A stretch of 13,180 nt of DNA from Gemmatimonadota bacterium (lineage in GTDB: Bacteria > Gemmatimonadota > Gemmatimonadetes > Palauibacterales > Palauibacteraceae): NCBI GenBank assembly GCA_029863105.1, contig JAOTWC010000017.1:1-13180 (forward strand), given 5' to 3'. The translations under genes were made by a program, and so were the position numbers. Numbering within the stretch: position 1 is the stretch's first letter; each line of letters begins with the position of its first letter. Below, piece by piece: positions 7,447 through 12,537 of this stretch. The notes beneath the pieces were generated by a model that was not told where the DNA came from, searched no databases, and was given only the letters and a program-made list of their open reading frames with translations.

Positions 7447-8514
7447 CTACCCGGTGAATTCCATGGACTCTGTGAGCCCCGCGAGATACGCGGCGATAAG
7501 ATCCGCCGACTGGTCAACGTCGCTGACGCTGACGAGCTGATTCGGGCTGTGCATATAGCGGTTAGCGACACTGACCAGTCCGACCGCGACGCCGTCACGC
7601 GACATTCGAACCGCATCGGCGTCAGTACCGGTCAGCGCAGGCACCGCCTGGATTTGTATGTCGATTCCCTCCGCCCGAGCCGCCTCAACCAAACCCGCAT
7701 GAACGGTCCTGTTGATTGCTGCCCCGCGGGCCAGAACCGGACCTTTCCCCACTCGAACATCTCCATGCTCTTTCTTGTCTATGGTCGGGTGATCCGTCGC
7801 ATGGGTGACGTCGACCACGATTCCGGCGCGGGGTTCCAGGCCGAATGCCCCGGTCCGTGCGCCGCCGCCTGCCACATAGCCGATTTCCTCCTGAACTGTC
7901 GCCACCGCGACCACGTGCACCGAGCAGCCTCGCGCGGCGGCCCGCCGCAGCGCCTCGAGAACGACGACCGCACCGACGCGGTTGTCGATTGAGCGCGCGG
8001 CAACAAAATCATCGCCGAGTTCGAGCGTATCAGAGCGGATCACGGCCACGTCTCCGATGTCGACCCGCGCAGACGCCTCGTCGGCAGACCCAGCGCCAAT
8101 ATCGACCCACAGATCCTTCAACTGCACCGCCTTTTCCTTGTCGTCGCCCTTGATCATGTGCACGGCCCGGCGACCCACCACTCCCGATACGAGACCGCCG
8201 GAGGCAAGTATATTCACCCGCTGGCCCACGAGTACCTGGGGGTCCCACCCCCCGACTCCGACGACCCACAGGAATCCATCATCGTCGATGTGGTTGACCA
8301 TCAGGCCGATCTCGTCCGCATGGCCGGCCAGCATGACCGTGAACGAGGCTGCCGGGTTGATTTCGGCGAAACTGTTCCCGTGCACGTCAGCCCAGGTGCG
8401 CGCGGCGAAATCATCCGCCGCGGCACGCCAGACGGCCGTGGCCTCCGCTTCGTAGCCAGATGGGCCCGGCGCATCGAGCATGCGTACTAGAAGTTCGCGC
8501 GTATCGCTATCCAT
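7447..8514 (-). CDS. M42-family metallo-aminopeptidase
   Basis: This 355-residue protein matches the M42 (FrvX/glutamyl aminopeptidase/TET) family in length and motifs: H65 and D67 (AGHADEIG), D177 (SIDNRVG), the catalytic and ligand glutamates E209-E210 (VQEEIG), D235 (VDVTHATD) and H322 (RYMHSPN). These bind two Zn or Co ions, and the protein likely assembles into large oligomers that trim short peptides in the cytoplasm. Residues about 75-165 form the inserted PDZ-like dimerisation domain. The ATG at 8514 is preceded by GGAG with about 5 bases of spacing. It is the first gene of the long minus-strand operon, and a 98-base gap to the anti-sigma gene leaves room for a promoter. Confidence 0.94.
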   Translation of the reverse strand: MDSDTRELLVRMLDAPGPSGYEAEATAVWRAAADDFAARTWADVHGNSFAEINPAASFTVMLAGHADEIGLMVNHIDDDGFLWVVGVGGWDPQVLVGQRVNILASGGLVSGVVGRRAVHMIKGDDKEKAVQLKDLWVDIGAGSADEASARVDIGDVAVIRSDTLELGDDFVAARSIDNRVGAVVVLEALRRAAARGCSVHVVAVATVQEEIGYVAGGGARTGAFGLEPRAGIVVDVTHATDHPTIDKKEHGDVRVGKGPVLARGAAINRTVHAGLVEAARAEGIDIQIQAVPALTGTDADAVRMSRDGVAVGLVSVANRYMHSPNQLVSVSDVDQSADLIAAYLAGLTESMEFTG

Positions 8515-8612
8515 CCTGACTCCAATTGTAGGCCCTCAAGCTGTCAACATTGTCGTACAACAGGAACGTAGGGAAACAAAGCCTAGCATACGCCGAAAGG
8601 CGTGGCAACGCG
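8515..8612 (-). promoter_or_regulatory. Intergenic gap likely holding the M42-operon promoter
   Basis: On the minus strand this gap contains a TACAAT box (8530-8525) close to the M42 start and an exact TTGACA (8547-8542). The two are only 11 bases apart, too close to pair as a sigma-70 promoter. GACAAT further upstream is another possible -10. A promoter is expected here from gene layout; which boxes are used is not clear from sequence. Confidence 0.35.
8590..8603 (-). terminator. Short hairpin after the anti-sigma gene, possible weak terminator
   Basis: A perfect 5-bp stem ACGCC / GGCGT with a 4-base loop (UUUC in the minus-strand transcript) begins about ten bases past the anti-sigma stop. 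Only scattered T's follow rather than a run, so if it terminates transcription it does so weakly. It may simply allow partial read-through into the M42 operon. Confidence 0.3.
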
Positions 8613-8846
8613 TTATTCCAGGGTCTCCCGATCCAGCAATTCCCTGATCTGTCGGGTGAGCTTCGAAGGGGCCTCGCGCGGTTCGTGAGACGCGGCCAGC
8701 CGATCGAGAAACAGGCGCTGGAAGTTGAAGTACGGGTAGCATTCACGGCATACGGCCAGGTGCCTCGCGACTTCTTCGTGTGTCGCGTTTTCCAGCTCTC
8801 CATCCAGGAAGTCGAACAGCAGCTCAAGGGCCCTTTCGCAGTTCAT
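8613..8846 (-). CDS. Zinc-binding anti-sigma factor (ZAS family, RsrA-like)
   Basis: This 77-residue soluble protein has no membrane segment. It carries the ZAS signature Hx3Cx2C: H29, C33 and C36 (HLAVCREC), plus a further ligand C3 near the N-terminus. In RsrA this set binds zinc, and disulfide formation on oxidation releases the sigma factor. Small size and the N-terminal Cys match RsrA and related mycothiol-system anti-sigma factors better than membrane-bound RseA types. Its ATG overlaps the sigma stop as ATGA, the usual coupled sigma/anti-sigma arrangement, which implies stoichiometric synthesis. A redox-sensing role is inferred, because other ZAS proteins respond to different signals. 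Confidence 0.88.
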   Translation of the reverse strand: MNCERALELLFDFLDGELENATHEEVARHLAVCRECYPYFNFQRLFLDRLAASHEPREAPSKLTRQIRELLDRETLE

Positions 8847-9397
8847 CGAAGGAACCCCATTTCCACGGCATACTCGTACAGGCGCCCCTGGAGCCGCTTC
8901 CGTGCTCGGAACAGCCGTGATTTCACTGTGCCCACGGGAATATCGAGAAGGTCGGCTATCTCCTGATAGGCCAGGCCCTCCAGGTCTGACAGGACGATCG
9001 GGATGCGGAAGTCGTCAGGCAACTCTTCGATGGCCGCGATCACCTCGGTGTCGATGATCCGCTCGAATATGCGGCCTTCCGGATCCGCCTCGTACATCGC
9101 ATCCGACGGCGGCCGTTCGGCGATTTCTTCGAACTCCACCGCCGCGGGCCGGCTCTTCAAGCGGCGGAATTCGTTGATGAACGTGTTCCGGAGAATCGTC
9201 ATCAGCCACGCCCGACAGTTGGTGCCGGTCTCGAATCGGTCCCAACTCCTATATGCCTTGAGAATCGTATCTTGCACGAGGTCCTCAGCCCGAGGTTCGT
9301 CGCCGCCGGTGAGACGGAGGGCAAGGCCGAACAACGCGTCGAGATGCGGTAGCGCCTCGCTCTCGAACTCTGTTCGTATCGACTCTCGGTGGGTCAT
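8843..9397 (-). CDS. ECF (group IV) RNA polymerase sigma factor, SigR/SigH-like
   Basis: The 184-residue protein has region 2 (about 14-80) with AEDLVQDTILKAYR at 37-50 and NCRAWLMTILRNTFINEFRR at 60-79, and region 4 (about 122-175) with the helix-turn-helix LAYQEIADLLDIPVGTVKSR at 142-161. There is no extra C-terminal domain. It directs RNA polymerase to its own promoter set. The sequence around region 2 resembles the SigR/SigH oxidative-stress group (ECF12-like), and the partner is an RsrA-like protein. I preferred the ATG at 9397 to an in-frame TTG 12 codons upstream. No Shine-Dalgarno precedes it, so the message may be leaderless. Confidence 0.93.
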   Translation of the reverse strand: MTHRESIRTEFESEALPHLDALFGLALRLTGGDEPRAEDLVQDTILKAYRSWDRFETGTNCRAWLMTILRNTFINEFRRLKSRPAAVEFEEIAERPPSDAMYEADPEGRIFERIIDTEVIAAIEELPDDFRIPIVLSDLEGLAYQEIADLLDIPVGTVKSRLFRARKRLQGRLYEYAVEMGFLR

Positions 9398-9404
9398 GCG
9401 TGCA

Positions 9405-9433
9405 AGTATGCCGGTCGTCTGGCGGTCAGACAA
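9405..9433 (-). promoter_or_regulatory. Candidate sigma-gene promoter giving a leaderless message
   Basis: Reading the minus strand, TTGTCT (9433-9428) and CATACT (9410-9405) are separated by exactly 17 bases. The sigma ATG begins 7 bases after the second box, so a transcript from here would start at or beside the A of ATG. This agrees with the missing Shine-Dalgarno. The boxes match the consensus only partly (4/6 and 5/6), so this is a suggestion. Confidence 0.35.
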
Positions 9434-9437
9434 TCAC

Positions 9438-9457
9438 GTTCGGGCAGAACCCCGAAC
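9438..9457. repeat. Perfect 7-bp inverted repeat upstream of the sigma gene
   Basis: GTTCGGG and CCCGAAC flank a 6-base centre (CAGAAC on the plus strand). The element lies in the gap between the TonB-like gene and the sigma gene, just upstream of the candidate -35 box. It could be an operator for a dimeric regulator or a transcribed hairpin. No T-run follows on the minus strand, which speaks against an intrinsic terminator. Confidence 0.6.
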
Positions 9458-9526
9458 ATCTGAGCGGCCGACTGAGTGAACACACTCGCCCGGCTGCGCG
9501 TCCACCCAACCGCCGCGCAGTGCCGG

Positions 9527-10102
9527 TCAGAAGTTCAGGATCCGGTCGGGAAACGCCACGCGAGGTCCACCCGGCGCGGGGCAATGTCCACCGCCGACGG
9601 ATACGCCGCCACCGCCGCTGCCCGCGCGGCTGAGCGCAGCCAGGACGGAGATGGGACGATCGTCCATCGGCCTCAGCGGCCGCGGGTTCGCGGACGAATC
9701 CGCCATGAAGTCGGTGATGTTGGCATAGGACGCCACCGGATTCTCCGGCTTAGCCGCTTGCTCGATCTTCTGCAGCGCCGCGAGCGGATTCGGGATGGCG
9801 GCACTGATCGCGGCGCGGACCGAAGCAAAGGCTGGTGCGGGAATCTTCGCCGGTGCCGCTTCCGAACTCCCGCTCAGACCCGTCGTCGCTTCGGGCTCAC
9901 GAAGCTTCACCACTTCCACCGGGGCGTCCCGTACGATTGGATCCATCAATGCGACCAGCCTCACGCCGCGGTCCGCTTCCGAGCGGCCCTCGATAGCTAG
10001 ACGGCCGAAAGCGAGCACGGCAACGTGCACTGCGACGGACACTACGATCCCGCTCGCTACGGCAAGTCGGTAGGTACGGTCACGATGTGTTCTCGCGAGC
10101 AT
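9527..10102 (-). CDS. Membrane-anchored protein with a TonB-like N-terminus, function unknown
   Basis: This 191-residue protein starts with a basic stretch, then one transmembrane helix (about 12-34, GIVVSVAVHVAVLAF). The helix contains Ser-x3-His (S22, H26), the spacing of the essential TonB membrane-anchor motif. The rest is predicted periplasmic and low in complexity, with Ala/Pro-rich and Gly-rich stretches (GSGGGG) and ending in PGGPRVAFPDRILNF. I see no TonB C-terminal domain and the length is short for TonB. It may be a TonB-related anchor with a changed or missing C-terminus. The ATG at 10102 has a purine-rich GAGAGAG leader; an in-frame TTG lies 10 codons upstream. It is on the same strand as the sigma gene and 129 bases before it. 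Confidence 0.68.
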   Translation of the reverse strand: MLARTHRDRTYRLAVASGIVVSVAVHVAVLAFGRLAIEGRSEADRGVRLVALMDPIVRDAPVEVVKLREPEATTGLSGSSEAAPAKIPAPAFASVRAAISAAIPNPLAALQKIEQAAKPENPVASYANITDFMADSSANPRPLRPMDDRPISVLAALSRAGSGGGGVSVGGGHCPAPGGPRVAFPDRILNF

Positions 10103-10221
10103 CTGCTCTCTCTGTCTCTCGGATCGGTGCAAACCGGCCGCGCGGCCTATCCTGACAACCCGCCCGGGCGGAGGGAGTTCCCGGAGCTTCCATGCGTCAG
10201 GGACCGTGCGTAACTTCCAGT
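10103..10221. promoter_or_regulatory. Divergent intergenic region
   Basis: This 119-base gap separates the minus-strand TonB-like gene from the plus-strand SRAP gene, so promoters in both directions must lie here or overlap the gene ends. I do not see a strong -35/-10 pair in either direction, and there is no clear Shine-Dalgarno before the SRAP ATG. Confidence 0.4.
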
Positions 10222-10911
10222 ATGTGCGGAAGATTCACGCTCGTGACGCCGGCCTCCGAGTGGGCTGCGCTGTTTCATGTCGAACCGCTCGACGTCGACC
10301 CGCGATACAACATCGCGCCGACCACGGACATCGTTGCGGTGCGGCACACTACGCAGCGGGGGGCGCGAGAATCGGCGCTCCTGCGCTGGGGCCTCATCCC
10401 GGCATGGACGGACACGCCGGACTCTTTTCCGCTGCTGATCAACGCTCGGTCGGAGACGATCGCCTCCAAGCCTTCCTTCGGGGATGCCTTCCGGCAGCGA
10501 CGCTGCGTCGCCGTCGCAGACGGATTCTACGAGTGGCAGGCCGATGGAGGCCGGAAACGACCCTTCTGGATTCACCTGCCCGATGGCAGCCCTTTCGGGA
10601 TTGCGGCCGTCTGGGACCGCTGGAGCGGAGGTGGGTCCGGGCCTGTGCTCGAAAGTTGCGCCCTCGTGACCACGCGTGCGAGCGAGGATCTCGAAGACGT
10701 TCACGATCGGATGCCGGTTATCCTGGACCCTGGCCAGGTCGATAAGTGGCTGGATTCAGCGACCGGTCTGGACGAACTCGAAGCTCTGATGCTCCCGGGC
10801 CGGGCGGGTCGCCTCACGCGGCGGGAGGTTTCGTCCCGGGTCAACAGCGTTCGGTACGACGACGAGGACTGCCTGGCACCCGTATCCGTTCAGTCCGACT
10901 TGTTCGGCTGA
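10222..10911 (+). CDS. SRAP/HMCES-type protein (YedK family), abasic-site DNA crosslinker
   Basis: This 229-residue protein begins MCGRF. Removal of Met exposes Cys2, which forms a thiazolidine crosslink with abasic sites in single-stranded DNA and shields them. The other active-site residues known from YedK are present: N74 in NARSET, E104 in DGFYEW, and H161 in HDRMP. N30 (YNIAPT) is also conserved. The start is fixed by the need for Cys at position 2; an in-frame ATG ten codons upstream would abolish this. It stands alone on the plus strand, apart from the flanking operons, as is common for this family. No SOS-type operator was noticed. Confidence 0.95.
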   Translation: MCGRFTLVTPASEWAALFHVEPLDVDPRYNIAPTTDIVAVRHTTQRGARESALLRWGLIPAWTDTPDSFPLLINARSETIASKPSFGDAFRQRRCVAVADGFYEWQADGGRKRPFWIHLPDGSPFGIAAVWDRWSGGGSGPVLESCALVTTRASEDLEDVHDRMPVILDPGQVDKWLDSATGLDELEALMLPGRAGRLTRREVSSRVNSVRYDDEDCLAPVSVQSDLFG

Positions 10912-11023
10912 GTTCGGACCGCCGACGCCGCTCTCCCGCCCCCGCGGAATCCCCGTTTGGATTGATCGTTCTACTCGCTTTCCCTGCTTTGCCCCGGATA
11001 CTCCCTTGGCCGCCCCCGGGGGG
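10912..11023. other. Gap between SRAP and TetR genes
   Basis: There is no gene here. A short inverted repeat, AATCC-6-GGATT (10948-10963), and a C5G5 palindrome (11013-11022) sit in the gap. Neither is followed by a T-run, so no terminator is called, and in GC-rich DNA both could be chance. Confidence 0.4.
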
Positions 11024-11052
11024 TTGACAGATGGCCCGCGGTTTGATTGATT
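11024..11052 (+). promoter_or_regulatory. Promoter of the tetR–rpiB–deoC operon
   Basis: An exact TTGACA (11024-11029) is followed, after 17 bases, by TTGATT (11047-11052), a weak -10. A start site about 7 bases downstream of this box would leave a very short leader before the tetR ATG at 11066, in keeping with the absence of a Shine-Dalgarno. The -10 region lies inside the inverted repeat described next. Confidence 0.55.
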
Positions 11053-11065
11053 GGTTTATCAAACC
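11040..11065 (+). promoter_or_regulatory. TetR operator: perfect 8-bp inverted repeat
   Basis: GGTTTGAT and ATCAAACC form a perfect 8-bp inverted repeat around a 10-base centre, ending directly at the tetR ATG. A second TTGAT copy inside (11047-11051) gives an alternative, tighter pairing with ATCAA (11058-11062). It is AT-rich against a GC-rich background and covers the -10 box and the transcription start. This is typical for autorepression by the TetR protein encoded next to it. Confidence 0.75.
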
Positions 11066-11761
11066 ATGGCCACCGATACGAAAGACCGGATACTGGAGGC
11101 CGCCGCCCGGCTGTTCGCCGAGCATGGCTACCACGCCACGGGGGTAGCGGGCATTCTCCGCGCCGCCGGGGTGAAGAGCGGAAGCCTGTATCACTTCTTC
11201 TCGAGCAAGGAAGACCTGTTGGTCGCTGTGATGCAGCGTCATCTCGATCTGCTGCGCCCCCAGATACTCGACCGGGCCGAGGCGGAGAGCGTAACGGAAG
11301 ATCCCCTCGAACACGTGTTCTCGCTGCTCGGCATATACCGGCGGAGTCTGCTCGTCTCAGGATGCAGGCTCGGCTGTCCCGTCGGCAGCCTCGCCCTCGA
11401 GGTCGGGAACAATACGCCGAGGGCCCGCGCGCTGATCGAACGCTATTTTTCGGTGTGGGTCGCTCAGGTTCGAGACTGGTTGAATGCCGCGGGCCCGAGG
11501 CTTCCGGAGGGGCTCGATCGCGGCGCGGTGGCCCGGCAGATCCTCGCCGTCGTGGAAGGGGGGATCATCCAGGCACGCGCAGCCGAATCGCTCGAACCAT
11601 ACGACGCGTGCGTGGCGCAACTCAGATCCTCCTTCGAGCTCCTCCTCGCCAGGCGGCGATACGAGCAGGAGGAACCGCGCGATACGCTGATGGGAGAACC
11701 GAGTCCCACGAAACGGACAGGCCGTGAGGTCGGAGGCCAATTCGAGTGGCGGGCCTGGTGA
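11066..11761 (+). CDS. TetR/AcrR-family transcriptional regulator
   Basis: The 231-residue protein has a classic N-terminal TetR DNA-binding domain: KDRILEAAARLFAEHGYHAT (6-25), then the helix-turn-helix through GVKSGSLYHFFSSKEDLL (35-52). The ligand domain contains GCRLGCPVGSLALEV (99-113), which resembles the LmrA/YxaF-type C-terminal group. A hydrophilic tail of about 30 residues follows. It probably represses its own operon through the inverted repeat at its start codon. The ligand is unknown; a sugar phosphate or aldehyde linked to the downstream enzymes would be logical but is a guess. An in-frame TTG start 5 codons upstream lies within the operator and is unlikely. The gene end overlaps the rpiB start. 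Confidence 0.93.
   Translation: MATDTKDRILEAAARLFAEHGYHATGVAGILRAAGVKSGSLYHFFSSKEDLLVAVMQRHLDLLRPQILDRAEAESVTEDPLEHVFSLLGIYRRSLLVSGCRLGCPVGSLALEVGNNTPRARALIERYFSVWVAQVRDWLNAAGPRLPEGLDRGAVARQILAVVEGGIIQARAAESLEPYDACVAQLRSSFELLLARRRYEQEEPRDTLMGEPSPTKRTGREVGGQFEWRAW
11732..11736 (+). promoter_or_regulatory. Shine-Dalgarno deciding the rpiB start
   Basis: GGAGG lies 9 bases before GTG at 11746, near-ideal spacing. It is too far (24 bases) from the alternative ATG at 11761, which instead overlaps the tetR stop as TGATG. The motif favours the GTG. Confidence 0.55.
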
Positions 11762-12537
11762 TGAACGGGTCCCGGACCGTGTCAGCCGACGATGAGGAGA
11801 GGATCCGCGACATGGTTCGCCGCGTGGTTCTGCGCACGGCCGGCATGATCGAACCCGCCACGCCTGCATCCCGGCGGCGCCTCGTCACGGAAGACGATCT
11901 GGTGGGTCTTACGGCCGGGGAGACGTTCACCGTTCCCGAAGGCGCCCTCGTATCACCGCTGGCCCAGCAGACGGCAAGCGAGCGAAGCATCCGTCTTGTG
12001 AAGACCTCGGATCCGGATCCTCCAGGCTCTCGGCATCCGACGTCCCCTGCCGGCCGTACGGCTTCTTCAGCGCAGTCCGGCGCAAAGATCGTGGCCCTGG
12101 GAGCCGATCACGGCGGTTACGAGCTGAAGGAAATGTTGAAGGCGTATGTGGCGAACCTCGGCTACGCCGTTGCCGACTGCGGCACCGATAGCGGTGAATC
12201 CGTCGACTATCCCGACTACGCGTTCGCCGCCGCTCGCCTCGTTGCGCAGGGAGAGGCATGGCGAGCCATCCTGGTGGACGGGGCGGGCATCGGTTCGTGC
12301 ATGGCCGCCAACAAGATCCCTGGCATCCGCGCAGCCATGTGTTATGACGAGGCGACGGCGGTGAACAGCAGGGAACACAATCACGCCAACGTGTTGACGC
12401 TTGGTGCGGGCCTGATTGGAGCGCAGCTGGCGCGGCAGATCGTGAAGACGTGGCTCGCGACTTCTTCCGGGAGCGGCCGCCATGAGCGGCGGGTGAAGAA
12501 GATCATGGACATCGAGCAGAGGTATCTCCGCACATGA
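11746..12537 (+). CDS. rpiB: Ribose-5-phosphate isomerase B with a microcompartment-type N-terminal extension
   Basis: The 263-residue protein has a normal RpiB/LacAB domain only from about residue 113: GADHGGYELK (119-128), DYPDYA (154-159), GAGIGSCMAANKIPGIRAA (179-197) and REHNHANVLTLGAG (209-222). RpiB interconverts ribose 5-phosphate and ribulose 5-phosphate and is usually about 150 residues. The first 110 residues are extra. They hold an amphipathic helix (about 14-34, ADDEERIRDMVRRVV), then LVTEDDLVGLTAG...VPEGALVSPLAQ (46-74), which resembles the N-termini of EutQ and EutT, and a Pro/Ser-rich linker (86-111). The position of the catalytic Cys of E. coli RpiB is Asp178 here. A GTG start with Shine-Dalgarno is chosen; the alternative is ATG at 11761. 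It overlaps deoC as ATGA. A microcompartment-lumen enzyme is inferred. Confidence 0.9.
   Translation: MAGLVMNGSRTVSADDEERIRDMVRRVVLRTAGMIEPATPASRRRLVTEDDLVGLTAGETFTVPEGALVSPLAQQTASERSIRLVKTSDPDPPGSRHPTSPAGRTASSAQSGAKIVALGADHGGYELKEMLKAYVANLGYAVADCGTDSGESVDYPDYAFAAARLVAQGEAWRAILVDGAGIGSCMAANKIPGIRAAMCYDEATAVNSREHNHANVLTLGAGLIGAQLARQIVKTWLATSSGSGRHERRVKKIMDIEQRYLRT

Noticed and set aside
8525..8547. TTGACA and TACAAT read as one sigma-70 promoter for the M42 operon
   Set aside because: The boxes are only 11 bases apart instead of about 17, so they cannot work as a pair.
9438..9457. Inverted repeat as an intrinsic terminator of the TonB-like gene
   Set aside because: The stem is followed on the minus strand by GTGATTGTC, not a U-run; an operator or unknown hairpin is at least as likely.
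10147..10704. Minus-strand open frame (185 codons) opposite the SRAP gene
   Set aside because: It is antisense to an SRAP gene with all active-site residues; its composition is Arg/Pro-rich and typical of a shadow frame.
11013..11022. C5G5 palindrome before the tetR promoter as a terminator
   Set aside because: It has no loop and no T-run, and is likely chance in GC-rich DNA.
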